Shown in pieces: positions 38,940-50,960 of a stretch of 64,000 bases of DNA. A model generated the notes under the pieces. That model was not told the DNA's origin and did not search any database. It saw only the letters and a list, made by a program, of their open reading frames with translations. How positions within the stretch are numbered: the stretch's first letter is position 1; each line of letters starts with the position of its first letter. A program made the translations under genes and the position numbers. Source of the DNA: Castor canadensis (taxonomy: Eukaryota > Chordata > Mammalia > Rodentia > Castoridae); contig NC_133399.1 of the NCBI RefSeq assembly GCF_047511655.1, positions 4,715,333 to 4,779,332 of the forward strand, given 5' to 3'.

Positions 38940-40208
38940 AGGAAAAAGTCATAACAAAAAAAATGAAATGTGAGTCCAATATAAGATGATACATTAAGAA
39001 ACTTGTGCATAAATTGGAAAACATATATCTTTACCTACATATATCTATACATAGGGTATACATTTCCATATCTATATTTTCCATATATATGGAAAAGCAG
39101 AGTATATACAGAATCCAATGTGATCCACTGTTTGGGGAATCCACTGGGGCTCTTTGGAGCATAATACCCACAGACAGATAAGTGGTTTATTTTTATTTGA
39201 TTATAAAAAGGTACAACTCTCAAGTCAGACTATCTGGCTTTGTAATCAGGACAGGGAGACAGGCAGGGCTGTGGGGTTTTTCCACTAGACACTGAGAATA
39301 TACCTTGCCCAAAACAAACCATCTTGCACACCCAAAGCAAATTGTCCTGAATCAAGGATCCCTTCTGATTTCTTTTTCAGAGTCTATATGCCTTCTTCCC
39401 CTACCTTGAACTCCAAAGACTAAAGGCATCTCTATCTTCCCCTGTCTGTCTGAAAGTTGGAGTTCCTCACCCTGAGCAATAGTTAAAGTTTCTCTGGGGA
39501 AAGAGAATGGCAGGGAGCCTATGCTATGTAGAGGATGAGAGAGTGAAGGACACATTTCAGAATCACCCCAAGTCTCTCCTGACCACTGCAGACACTGGGG
39601 ACAAACATTTGTTTTCCAGGCTTGCTTGCAAAGAGTACCATGTGGATGCTCTGTGGAGAAGAGCCCAATAGTGACAAATCACAGAGCTTAAGTTCAAGGA
39701 GACCCTTTTTCTGATCCCTCCACCTTAGTGCAGGTCCCACTATGCATTATCAAGTAGCAGAGATTGTGCTTCCCCTGGCCTCTTTCTGGAAGGCAGCCAA
39801 AGAGGAGAACAACCATGTGGAACAACTTACAAGGACAGAAGGGGAGTAAATTGTGTAACTTCATCCATTGTGGGGTTGTGATGGAACACTGATGAGAAGA
39901 GAGTCCTCCAGCTTGGAAGGCTGCCCGGGCCCTTTGTGCATTCATTGTGCTTCTGTTTTTTGTTGGGCTTATGTCTGATTGCAAGTGTTCTTTCAGAGAC
40001 TTTCTCTCAGTGCTGATTCCTGTCTCTAGGGAACATCACGGTGTGTAGAGACACTTCCTGTTTTCATGATATGAATCAGGAGCAAGATTTCATGGCATCC
40101 AGTGGGTGCATGCGAAGGATATTGCTAAGCTTCATGCCATGCACAGGACGTCCCCACAACAAGGAAATATCCAGCCCCAAATGTTGCTAGTGCTGAGGTT
40201 GAGAATCC
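38940..40208. other. Intergenic, no gene seen
   Basis: No recognised repeat in most of this stretch; it is less AT-rich from 39.3 kb. No coding frame could be supported. Confidence 0.45.
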
Positions 40209-40424
40209 TTGTTGCAGGTGCACCTTGCCCATGCTACTCTGTCCCTGCTTATCCTTACTAGACCACACAGTGTCATTTCATGTAAATATTTTGGTATTAG
40301 AATAGAAACCATGGTCACTTGCATGCTAAGCCAGCACTGTACAACTGAGCTATATTCTCAATTTCATGGATATATATTTAAGTCATGGTTTCACTATGTA
40401 CTAGTGGTTGTCCTTGAACTCTTC

Positions 40425-40535
40425 TTTTTATGTTGTTTTTTTTTTTTTTTGGTCTTGCTTGGTTTTGAACTCAGATATTCATGCTTCTAGGCAGGCAACC
40501 TTCTACTTGAGCCACTCCAATAGCCCTTTTCTTGT
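40425..40535 (-). mobile_element. SINE fragment, reverse
   Basis: A T-run (40436-40450), then 'ggttttgaactcagatattc' and 'cttgagccactccaatagcc'. Confidence 0.85.
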
Positions 40536-40914
40536 GTTGAATAGTTTCAAGATAGGGCCTTGCAAACTCTGCCCAAGTTAGCTTTGGAAGGGAGGACTCT
40601 GGAGAATTCCAAGAAAACTGCCCTGATCTTGAACCTGTGTAATGTAACTTGAGAGTGGATATTATGACTTGATAATTTTTTTGTTTACTTCCTACAGGTT
40701 AATTGAAGACAAGTTAGCATTTAGGTTAAGGAATATTACAAGAGACAGTGGGAATACATGATGATAAAGAAGCCAGTTGTACATGAAGACATAAAAATCC
40801 TTAATAGGTATGCTAATAAGATAAGCAGTGTTATACATTAAAAGAAATTAAGAGCCTATCAGACTATAAGAAAAATCATCAACCAACAATTTCCTTTGAG
40901 CTTTACTACTCTGT

Positions 40915-41105
40915 CTCCTGACTGTAATCCTACCTTCTTGAGAGACTGAAGTAAGGTGGTTTGACACGCCAGGCTCACTTGGACAAATAGTTAACAAGAT
41001 GCTATCTCTAAAATAGCCAGAGGAAAATGGACTGTGGCTCAAGCAGCACAGTGTCTGCTTTGCACATATGAAATCTTAAGTGGAAATCCCAGTCCCAGGG
41101 GAAAA
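40915..41105 (+). mobile_element. SINE, decayed, direct
   Basis: 'ctgtaatcctaccttcttga' through 'ggactgtggctcaagcagca' to 'agtggaaatcccagtcccag' plus an A-run. Its right part is shared with block beta. Confidence 0.75.
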
Positions 41106-41900
41106 AAGCATATGAACATTTAAGTACAACTATAAGTGATAGATTGAGAAGGCAGAAATCAGTAGTGAAAAGGCTAACTCAAAAACCTTATCAACCAAGC
41201 AGAGTCAGTTATTTTCATTGCACTCATCAGGCAAAACTTGCAGAGTAAAAATTTCTTCATGATCCAATGGAATATTCACAAGGATATGCCATATTCTGAC
41301 CTATATCAGAAAACCAATAATGTAAGTCTACAGAAATCAATGTGTGGAATTTCCTGAGATCTGTTGACAGTATGAATCTGCATAATAATCGAAAACAGAT
41401 CAACCACATGTGAATTAGATTAAGAGTTGTACCCTTCTTGAAGATATAACTCTGGTTTTCCTGGGACTGTTTTCTCCAGTGTTTTGATTTGAAATAAGCA
41501 GATATCATGGAGAAAGACCAGCTATTTACATATGGAGAAAATTAATGAACATCGGGCTTTTGGAAATCAACATTTAAGTCAAATGATACATTTACAGTTT
41601 CTTTATAGTTATCACCTCCAAGAGTCTGAAGTGAGGTTTTCCCTCTCATCAATGTTTATGTGTACAAGGGAGATATTTTTCCATAGAAGGAGAGGTAGAT
41701 GAGCTTGATAGACTACAACAATTAAATCCTGAGGTTTCTCTGACTCTCTAGGGATTGATCCAATTTAGGGCTCACTTTCAGGAATCACGCTAGACTTCAT
41801 ACTGGAAAATCTGTTTAAACTCATGAAAGTGGGTTTTACTTGTGATCGTGGACAATACAGCATCCCTGTGAGAGGTTGTAAACAGTATATATACTTTTTA
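40980..41900 (+). repeat. Segmental duplication, block beta copy 3
   Basis: It is related to 8480-9200 and 24810-25600. From about 41460 it is closer to 54895-55300 ('ctgggactgttttctccag'). It leads directly into promoter copy D1. Confidence 0.7.
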
Positions 41901-42034
41901 TTCTTTCATGCTTTCCAAACAGGCTCTCTACTTCTTGAGCTCAACCTTCTTTTTATTCCTCTTGAATCTTTCATGGGATAAAATTGTTGAATATCCCCAT
42001 TTTCTGCATACATGAAATATAACTTTTTTCATAA

Positions 42035-43340
42035 TGAGTTTTTATGTTTTGTGTGAAAATAGTTAAATTGAAACATGAGGTGTGAGAAAGCCCTTGTCAT
42101 CTGCTTGATTCCAGTTTTCAGAGTTTCAGCATCAGCCCTACATTGGCTTCCTGAGTGTACTTTCCTTAACTGGCATGATGAGTTTTTTCCATGTCATATC
42201 GAGGTCTTGTATTTTCTGCACAAACCTGTTGTCACATTTTCAGGAGAAATATGCAAGAAGGTCTGAGTGAGTATAATAAGAGGCAGGTACTGGGACCAGA
42301 GAGCCAGACAAATGCTGCTGGATGTAATTATCGCACAAACTGAAACAGATCTTCAACATAGGAATCCTGATCTCCCAAGGGCTACTGGGTTCTATGGTTT
42401 AGAACTCGCTCAGTGCCCCGATGTTTGGGGTTGGGTCCTGTATGGATTGGCCAATCACAGAGTCTGTTTAATCATCTGTGTCTCCCCTCCAATGAGGAGC
42501 AATAGTAATTGGAGGTCAATATTACCTATGACATTATTGCCATATTTGCCAGGCATCTGCTGCTGGGAGAGTTGGCAGGTTACACAGCTTCAGCAACTGT
42601 GTGAAATCTTCTGACTGCAGGACCATAGGGAGGTCACCAGGAAGCATCAGAAGTGGAAAATGGTGAGAAGGCGGCTGGATGACTGGGCCCTTTGCATTGT
42701 GAGTCTGTGCCTTTATCACAGGGTTGAGACCTTAGTTCTGCTGCTGCCTGTTGAGTGGCAATGGAATGAGGGCCTTGAACCCAGTCCTGTGTCCCTGCGA
42801 GGTGACTCAAACCCAGCCCACAGCCATGCTTGGAGTTTCTGCCTGCAAATCCCTATCTAGCCACTGAGGTGGGTGGGGATACCACTGAGTACTTATGGAG
42901 TTTTTGTTGGGCCAGGTCCCTCCTCTGCAGTGTCCCCATAACTCCTTCCTGTGACCTGGCTTCCCTTTGAGTCTTCAGGTTCAAGGGAAGCATGGGCTAA
43001 ACTCTATGCTCTGTCTTCTAAACCCAGTGCTTCTTAGTGCTCCCAATAAGTCCCTAAATTTCCACAAATTCTGCACATTGTCAAATTATTTGAAAATGCA
43101 GATCCACATGTGTAGGTGGTTGACTTCTGAGTGGTGGGGATACTTTTTGTTCTTCCTGACTTAACTGTTAAATGTCCACAGGTTATTTCCAGAATATTGT
43201 TTTATATTGCAATGGTGTTTAACTTAGACTGTGACTTTGAGTATTACTATAGAGGGAAAGCCACAAATTAAGGTATGAAGACATCACAAGGCAGAAAGGT
43301 GATTTGCTCTCAAGTAGAGGAATAAACAAGAGAAGAAAGA
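42035..43340 (+). repeat. Promoter-bearing duplication D1
   Basis: It aligns along its length with 43570-44980 (D2) and 55480-57075 (D3): 'aggtgtgagaaagccc' (42079 and 43611), 'cttctgactgcagga' (42608 and 44176) and 'ttcaagggaagcatgggcta' (42981 and 56462). Confidence 0.92.
42267..42662 (+). promoter_or_regulatory. KRAB-ZNF-type promoter and first exon, copy D1
   Basis: It has two CCAAT boxes (42451-42455 and 42489-42493). The presumed first exon ends 'agaagtggaaaatg' with ATG at 42660-42662 and the GT donor of 'gtgagaagg' immediately after. An exon 1 of 5'UTR plus ATG, then a donor, is the standard KRAB-ZNF arrangement and matches the phase of the KRAB-A exon at 12070. Few CpGs remain compared with D2. 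No KRAB exon lies downstream within the window. A 115-codon frame across it is not considered coding. Confidence 0.6.
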
Positions 43341-43409
43341 ATTTGGGTGTGGATAGACATGGAGATTGGAAAAATCTGTTTTCTCCTGTGATCATCTTGG
43401 TCCTGTTTG

Positions 43410-43530
43410 TTTCCTTGTTTTATTTTTGGGAACTGAAGTTTGAACTCCTAGCTTAGCATTTACAGAGCAGGTGTTCAAGAGCTTGAACCATGTCTCCAGT
43501 CTATTTTATCTGGTTCTTTTGGAGGTGGGG
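43410..43530 (-). mobile_element. SINE fragment, reverse
   Basis: 'tttgggaactgaagtttgaa' and 'gcatttacagagcaggtgtt' to 'gaaccatgtctccagtctat'. Counterparts lie at 45035 and 57525. Confidence 0.65.
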
Positions 43531-43879
43531 TCCATACATGAAATAAGTATATTACTGTTTTGGCAATGTGTTTTTCTTTTCTTGGGTGCAAATGATTAGG
43601 TTGAAACACGAGGTGTGAGAAAGCCCTGGCCATCTACTTCACTCCAGTTTCCAGAGTTGGACCATCAGCCCTACATTGGCTTTCTGTGTCCTACCCTACC
43701 TGAGTCTCCCCTCCTTAACAGACAGGATGAATTTTCTCCATGGAATATTAGTCTAAAATTCTCTGAGTAAATCTGTTGTCCCATTTTCAGGAGGAGTATT
43801 CGAGAAGGTCACAGTGAGGATGATAAGAGGCAGGCGCTGGGTCCAGAGGGCCAGGAGAAGTTCTGCTGAATGTAATTTT

Positions 43880-44230
43880 CCGGCAAACTAAGACATAGCT
43901 CCTACAGAGGAAGCCTGATTGGCAAGGACTGCTGGAGTCTGTCATTTCAAGTCACCAGTTCATCATCCCACTCCCACTCCACCTTCCCATCACTCAAGGG
44001 CTTGGGGGTGGGCCCTTTATCCATTAGCCAATCAGAGCGGCTGTTTAATCGCCTGCACCTCCCGTCCAATGAGGAGCGACAGTGGTAGGCCATTCACGTT
44101 GCCTTCCTCCTGATCGCCATATTTGCCGCCTTGGCTGCCATTTCTCAGGGTACCACTACAGCAGCCGTGTGAAATCTTCTGACTGCAGGAACACAGTGAG
44201 GTCACCTGGATGCGTCAGAAGCGGGAAATG
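43880..44230 (+). promoter_or_regulatory. KRAB-ZNF-type promoter and first exon, copy D2 (CpG-rich)
   Basis: Two CCAAT boxes at 44028-44032 and 44066-44070 lie ahead of 'atcgccatatttgccgcc' (44112 on; a YY1-like CGCCATATT). The first exon ends 'agaagcgggaaatg' with ATG at 44228-44230, then donor 'gtgagaggg'. By hand count this copy keeps about 18 CpGs between 43.88 and 44.37 kb, where D1 has about five and D3 almost none. That suggests it escaped germline methylation and may have been active most recently. The gene it served cannot be identified: no KRAB or finger exon follows before 64 kb. Confidence 0.65.
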
Positions 44231-45034
44231 GTGAGAGGGGGCTGGGCATCTGCAGTGCAGGGTGGAGGAGCTGTTGGATCCAGAAGCAGCGGTGATTTTA
44301 CGGTGCCCCGTCCATTCCGGATTCTGTTGTTTGATCACAGGTTTGCGGCCTTAGGTGCGCTTCCGCCTGGAGAATGCTGGTGGGCCTAAAGGCTTGAACC
44401 CCTGTGTCCCTGTGAGGTGACTTGCTCCCAGCTCCCAGTCCTGCTGGGAGACTATTTGCAAATTCCTGTCCCGCAGACTGAGGTGGTGGGAATTCTCCCG
44501 AGTACTTAAGGAGTTTGTGCCAGGATGGGGCGCTCCTGGGCAGCGTCCCCTTAACTCCTTACTGGGACCTGGCTTCCGTTTGCGTCCATCAGGTTCAAGA
44601 GAAGCATGACCTAAACTCTATGCCCTGTCCACTCAGTGCAGTGCTTCTTAGTTTTGCCAATAAGTTCTTAAATTTCCATGTATCCCGCACATTGCCAGAT
44701 TGATTGGAAATGCAGATCCACACGTGCACATGGTTGGATTCTGAGTGGAGGGGACACTTTTTGCTCTTCCTGACTTAAGTGTTCATTTTCCACAGGTTTT
44801 TTTTTCTAGAATATTGTCTTACAATGAAATGCTGATTACTTAGACCATGGCTTTAAGAGAATTGCTCTAGGGGGAAAGCCCCGAAAGTAAGGTAGGTAGG
44901 CATCTCAAGGCAGAAAGGCAATTTGCTCCCAAAGAGAGGAGAAAACAGGAGAAGAAATAAATTTGGAGGGCACAGACATGCATAATGGCAAGTCAGTTTT
45001 CTCCTACAATCATCTTGGTCTTGTTTCCTTGTTA

Positions 45035-45250
45035 CTTCTTTTTATTTTTGGTGAGTGAGGTTTAGATCATAGTTTTGCACAGAGCAGGTGCTCATCCTCT
45101 TGAACCATGTCTCCATTCTATTTTGCTCTGGTTATTTTGGAAATGGGGTCTGGTAAACAATTTTTCTAAGGTGATTTTGACTGTCTTCCTGATGTCAATC
45201 TCCCCAGTACCTGGGTTTACAGGGAGGAACTACCAATGCTTGGATCTTCA
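45035..45250 (-). mobile_element. SINE, full length, reverse
   Basis: 'tttatttttggtgagtgagg' through 'tgaaccatgtctccattcta' to 'ggaggaactaccaatgcttg'. Shared with D3 (57525-57725). Confidence 0.75.
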
Positions 45251-45254
45251 TGGT

Positions 45255-45475
45255 CTTCTTTTGTTTTTTTAACTGCACTGGGATTTGAAATCAGGTCCTC
45301 ACACTTGCTAGTCATGTGCTCTTACCACTTGAGTGACTCCACTGACCCATTTTTGTGATGGGTTTTTCAAGATAGGGTTTCAAGAACTTTTTCTTCCCAC
45401 AGGCTTTGAGCCAAGACAATCCTGATCTTTGTCTTCTGAGCAGCTAGGGTTACAGGAAGAATGTTGGGTCTGTGC
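45255..45475 (-). mobile_element. SINE, full length, reverse (uninterrupted)
   Basis: 'gcactgggatttgaaatcag', 'cttgctagtcatgtgctctt', 'gggtttttcaagatagggtt' and 'gcagctagggttacagg'. The same SINE in D3 is split by the LTR; here 'ttac' at 45322-45325 occurs once. Confidence 0.85.
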
Positions 45476-45479
45476 TCCT

Positions 45480-46290
45480 TTTCTAGCACAGAAATGATTG
45501 GAAGTGTGGGTTAATTGCAGCTACTTATGAGGGTTACAACATTCACAATATGTTATTCCACCACTTTCTATTTGTATTGAGGTAGTTGGTTTGAGAGTGT
45601 AATTTGTGTCAATGAAGACAAGTTTGGGATGCCCAGTCTCAGAGAAAGACACCTTTATATTTTTCCTGATGTGGCAAAAAGTTGGTGTATTTGTATTTGA
45701 TGCGGATGTGTAGTATAAATTAAAAGTATTGGTCCTTGTGTCAGTTCTTAGCATAGAGATTCTGAAATCCTTGAAATTTCTGAGGCATAGGGCTGTATTT
45801 GGTTGTTTTCCTAAGCCTAATTGTGGCAATGTTTGCATTTACTCTAATGATTTGTCTTGTGTTTGTACCTCTTTATGACTTTAGGAAGGTGACTGGCATG
45901 ACCAGAGATAGCAAACATGTGCTATGGCTTATCTGTTACACACTGATGCCCAGAAGTTGGAGGGACTGTGCTGTCTGGACAGTGTCAGATTTGAATTGAA
46001 GGATAATTAGTTGCTATTTGAAAGGTTGCTGGTGTTAGTAACACCACATATTTGTTATCAGAAGTGATGGCAATAAACGCAGCACAAGTCATACCATTTG
46101 GGATCTTTGGGGGAATGTTTGGTAATGTTACCAGAGTGTCCATTCTTGGTACTTCTGTCTTGTGTGAGAGGAATTCTGGCAAGGCACTAGAGTTGATCAA
46201 AAATGAAGCATGGTTCATGATGTAAAAAGTACACATTGAATAGATTTCATTGGTACCAGGCATAAACCTTGTAGTACACTAAGCAAACCT
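45480..46290 (+). repeat. Segmental duplication, block delta copy 2
   Basis: Aligned with 15975-16700; see that entry. Confidence 0.8.
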
Positions 46291-46479
46291 AAAATGGTGG
46301 AAGAGATCAGAAGGTTTCTGAAAATAAGCATTGCAATTAATACATCTCAGTGTACATTGATATAGATTAAGATAGCTCAGTAAGGTCACAGGATGTCAGA
46401 AGATGACTGAGTATTTCACTCACCTTAAAGTGAGTGCATGGCAAGAGTGTCTGGTGCAACAGATCTTTAAGAAAGACTG

Positions 46480-46870
46480 CACTGCATTTTTGTGAGGCTC
46501 TTGGTTTTTATTACTTATGTCTTCTCCATAATCCTGTGGATGCCACAGTCTTATGCTTTTTTTGTCTCTTTCTCTCCTGATCCTCAATTGTCTACTTTGT
46601 ATAGGGTGCTGTCCACTACTGAGCCTTCAGTGCCTTCCCATCATTGCCCAACTTCAAAGATAATGCTTCACCATCTTTCTGGCTCTGTGCCTCAGAGGTA
46701 CTAATAATTCCCTGATGTGCTAGACCAGTCTACCATCTTCACATTTATTAATGACTTGTGCAGATACTCATAAGGATGAGTATCTTCAGTCATGTTTCAT
46801 GCTTTTTATTTTATGTATTATTGATAGGATATAGTTTCATCTGTTTTTCTTTGTTTTTGTGTCTCTATTA
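46480..46870 (+). repeat. Duplicated block epsilon, copy leading into alpha 2
   Basis: Aligned with 29440-29830. From 46748 it corresponds to the first bases of the window, so block alpha copy 1 was probably preceded by the same sequence outside the window. Confidence 0.8.
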
Positions 46871-47003
46871 GAAATCATTTCTTCACTGGTGGAATTGCTC
46901 AAGTAGTAGAACATCAGCCTAGCAAGCATGCAGCCTTGAATTCAAACCCCGGTACTGCCAAAAAAAAAAAAAAGAAAGAAAGAAAAAAGAAATGATTTCT
47001 TCA
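46871..47003 (+). mobile_element. Short tRNA/ID-like SINE with target-site duplication
   Basis: 'ggtggaattgctcaagtagt' and 'gaattcaaaccccggtactg', followed by an A-run and a GAAA-rich tail. It is flanked by 15-bp repeats (46871-46885 and 46989-47003, one mismatch). Confidence 0.9.
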
Positions 47004-47224
47004 TAGTTTCCACAAGGGTTACATAAAACATATTATGGCTATTCAAAATTTAGCAAATAAAACATAGCTTTAGTTGAATATAAAGACAATTTACTTTTAT
47101 TTCATTCCCACACCACATTCAATGATATTCCTTTCACACTTTATATCTCTCTATACTTTATATTCTGTAAGACATAGTATATGTTTATTTGTTTTTAATG
47201 TTTATTTCTCACTGAAGTTAAAAA

Positions 47225-47312
47225 ACATTTTGGTAGTACTGGGTTTTTAACACAGGGCCTAATATGCTAAGCAGACACCCTACCACTTGAGCCACTCTAC
47301 CAGCTCTGAAGT
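47225..47312 (-). mobile_element. SINE fragment, reverse
   Basis: Counterpart of 455-537: 'ttggtagtactgggttttta' and 'accacttgagccactctacc'. Confidence 0.75.
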
Positions 47313-47804
47313 TAGGTTTTTACATTCTGCTTTACAGCATTTGAGTATTGTAAATATGACTAAAATTTACTTTCATCTGGTGGGATTAATACCATTTTCA
47401 TGGGATTTCTAAGGTCACTTTGTTTAATTTTTGCTTTTGTCATGTGTAAGCTGTCTCACCACCTCCCTAAGGAGGACACACAGAAAATATTCTAACCATA
47501 TCATCAGTTTTGATAAATGCAGGGTTACAGCACAAGTCTGAGGAATCCATACTTCAATAAGGATGAGTGGGTTTTAGTCCTGTCCTCACCTAAAGTCACA
47601 GAGTTTCATGGTCTTTCAGTTTGTGCATAATTGTTTAAAGCATAGTTTTGGTTGATTTCATTACCTAGCAATATCAGTACATAGAAGTGCTTACTTATTC
47701 GATTTACATTCTTAATCAGTGATTGAACTCTTCATATACTGCTAAAGGGAATAAATATATGCTAACAAAATCAGTTAGATTTTATTAGTATATATATTTA
47801 CGCA

Positions 47805-48025
47805 AATTAATGGATCTCAGGACTTTGCACTTGCTTTTCAGGTACTGTACTACTTGAGTCACACCTCTAGCCCTTCTCTCTTTGGCTATTTTTTTTAGAT
47901 CAGGTGCCTCCAACTTTTTGTTTTTGTTTTTGTTTTTATGACCTGGACTGACCTGGACCCAATCCTCCTCTTCTCAGCCTCTCAAGTACCTCAGATGACA
48001 GGCAATGGTCATTGGTTCCTGGCTC
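47805..48025 (-). mobile_element. SINE, near full length, reverse
   Basis: Counterpart of 1028-1240. A (TTTTTG)n stretch lies at 47918-47938. Confidence 0.7.
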
Positions 48026-48524
48026 AGTATGACATTTTCATACATCTCTGTAGTGTTCTTTGATCACAAACACTCTTCTACACACTCTTCTCACCCTCCT
48101 GGTTGTCCTCTTCCTGTCCTCAAATAGTCCCTGCTACTTCCATGTCTTTTAAAATGGTCATAATATGTCACATAAAAAACTCTTCCTACATAGAATTATT
48201 TATACATCTTTATATATAGATACTTGAAATATAAAACTATTCTGATAACATATGCATTTAATGATATTAATGTAAACTTTATAATATACATACATGTGAA
48301 AAACTTATGAAAAATGCACAAAAATATAGAATTTTTTTATAGAAACACAAAATCTCATATAAATATACAAGATAAATAAATGTTCTTATTTGAGAAATTC
48401 ACAAAATAAATACCTTTGTACCATGCTACATAAGAAAAAATAGTGAGCAGAAAGCACTTCAACTGATACATTTCATTGACCCTCAAATTTGATACCCACA
48501 AAAATACTAATCTTGCTTAACACC

Positions 48525-48720
48525 TGTGGATCATGCCTATAATCCTATTTACTTCAAAAGCTGACATTGGGAAGATTGTGTTGAAGGGTAGCCTGGGTAA
48601 AGAAGTGACCCCCATCTTTGAAATAATCAGACCAAAATGCACTGCAATAGGGCACTTGGTTTAGAAGCACAAAGCTGTGAGTTCAAACCCAAATCCCACA
48701 ATCCAAAACAAGCCAAACAC
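48525..48720 (+). mobile_element. SINE, full length, direct
   Basis: Counterpart of 1735-1928 with box-B-like 'gagttcaaacccaaatccc'. Confidence 0.8.
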
Positions 48721-50379
48721 TAAAATATATAAGTTACTTTATATCTTTCTCAGACTTTCATATTTTGCTATTAGCAAGAGAAACTGGTCTAACACAAGTA
48801 AGTTTTATATTCAGTCCTGTGCAGAATCTATTAAGAGAAAAGGTTTTTCTAACAATAACAACAACAAAAATGCCTTGGTATGTATAGAGTTTTTCTGGAT
48901 TTGAAAGATGACATTTACTAGGAATGCCCTTGCCAATGATCTGAGGAATAGGTATATAGTTAGGGAAACAGCTAGAGAGGGACATAAAGGAAAAGGAAGG
49001 AAGATAACCTATGGATTTTGGAAAGTACTACCAGGACTTAGAAAATGGAAGGAATGATGAGTATACCTGATGGACCTTGAGGATCATCTTATTCAGCAAA
49101 TAGTAAAGCAAAGAGAGAAGGTGCTATTGCTGATAATTTTGAGATCTTCAGAGAAAGAGACAAGATGATGTCCCAGAGGCTGTGAATAATAGGTGGAATG
49201 ACAAGGTGTTGAAAATTACTACAAAATTGATCTTATCAAGTTTGAAATCTAAGATTCCAGGTTCTGAGAGAGTAGGAAACAGTGTATTAGTCAGCTTTCA
49301 TTCTGCAGAAAATTCTTCAGGTAGTGAAACTGTAAGGGTTAAAGTTGTTTTTTGGTTCCTAGTCATGGAGGTCCCATCCATGATGGAATGGCTCTGTGGG
49401 ATTTGGATATGGGGCCTGGCAGCACATAGGATGAGGATTATGTGGTAGAGCAAAACAATAAATGTCATGGCAGGGAGCAGAAGAGCAGAAGTAGAGTAGG
49501 GTCCAGTGAACTCCCTTGATGGCTTGTTTCCAAATATCTGAAGACTCATATTTGGCCCCAACTCTTACAGGTTCTAAAACCTTCCAATAGTCCCAAGCAG
49601 GGGACAAATCCCTCACTCATTTGCCTTTGGATGACACTGGTTCAAACAACACTAGATTGGTGAGAATGGGGAGTGGTTGGTCAATAAGTAGTAAGTTACA
49701 GCAACAATAAGGAGTCACACTTTCTGTACATGCAGATATGTTTAACATTCTGTCCATTCCATGATTGGACTTTATCTAGGCATGCCTAGAAGTGGTGGGG
49801 TCAGACTGTCATTTCACAAAGTCTGTAAAAGTAAGCTTAAAGAAGGACTTACAGAAGCAGGTGCATGAAAGAGTTTATGAATGTGTCAGTTTCTTTTTAT
49901 CAGAATATTAAACTCTCTCCATGTGATTGTTTTCTCTGTTTAAGGTCAACATTGAAGGAGGGGAATTATTACCATGTGAGGAAGAGGGGGCAGCAGACAT
50001 GCTAAGGACCCAGATTTAAATCCTTAGGTGTGCCTGCTGCAGCACATGGGACTGTTGCACTGTGAGGCACAAATTCAGTGTTCACTCTAGTGTTCAAGCT
50101 TGGGAATATGATGTACCTTCTGAATGTGGGTCTTCATTTATAACTTGGAGTTAAACAGACTCCTTGTCTGAATTACTCCAAAGGGTTTTCTTTTCAATTT
50201 TTTTTTTTATTCTTCACTTTTGCATCCTTTGTACATTTCTGCAGAGAAATCTACACTTTCTCCTTGTACTTATTAACTGTGGTCTCTCTTTCATGTGTTC
50301 TTACTTTCTTGGGTAATACAGTTTAGGTTGAGATTTCAGGTAAGAAATTCTTGTCCATGAAGAGACATACGTGATCCTA

Positions 50380-50960
50380 ATTCCTGAAATGTGGCAACAT
50401 CAGGCCTTTCCTTCTGGTCAAGGAGATACTTACCTGCCTGGCCTAGAACCACAAAGTTTCTGAGGTCACAGGCTGTCCCCATGAGAAAATGAGTGTGAAA
50501 TTCTCTCAGCATATTCCTGGCTCCATTTCCCAGTTGAAGAAGAAGGGTCCATTCTGAAAAGCAGGTTCCACCTAACTACAATGAGTCCCCCGGATGGACT
50601 GGGTAGGCACCAGGGAGGAGGCATGAACTGCTGAGGGCTGTTGCTGGATTCAATTATTGGATTTTTGCACTCTACCTTGTAGGGAATCACTTCTTCTGTT
50701 ACTCAGATCTCAAGGGGTGAGTTCTGGATCCCTAGCCAGTGAGAAGTGCTTGAGAAATGGTGAGTCACAGGCTGGTCTAAGGAGGACCCTCTGCTTAATA
50801 CAGGAAATACCTTCCTGTTTCTGCCATTTTCTGAATCACATTTTGCTGCTGAGAGCAATTCTCAGTCTCTCTCCTACTGTGACCTATATCTGGTGCTAGG
50901 GTTCACTTAACTCACCAAAGAAGCCTAGAATGCTATTTTTAAAAGGCATTCCAGACCCTA
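50380..50960 (+). promoter_or_regulatory. Decayed promoter/first-exon relic (block alpha 2)
   Basis: Counterpart of 3930-4570. The CCAAT-like site reads 'agccagtgagaagtg' near 50737. The good donor seen in copy 1 is changed here ('gtgctagggttcac' near 50893). Confidence 0.4.

Larger units (their letters stand above)
43570..45500 (+). repeat. Promoter-bearing duplication D2
   Basis: It matches D1 and D3. Beyond 44980 it continues in parallel with D3, including two SINEs (45035-45250 and 45255-45475) that correspond to 57525-57725 and 57735-58450. Confidence 0.92.

Noticed and set aside
42267-42614. 115-codon frame over promoter D1
   Set aside because: The frame is not kept in D2 or D3, and the first-exon model explains the sequence better.
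46871-47003. tRNA gene
   Set aside because: Box A and box B are present, but no cloverleaf acceptor stem; the A-tail and target duplications show a tRNA-derived SINE.
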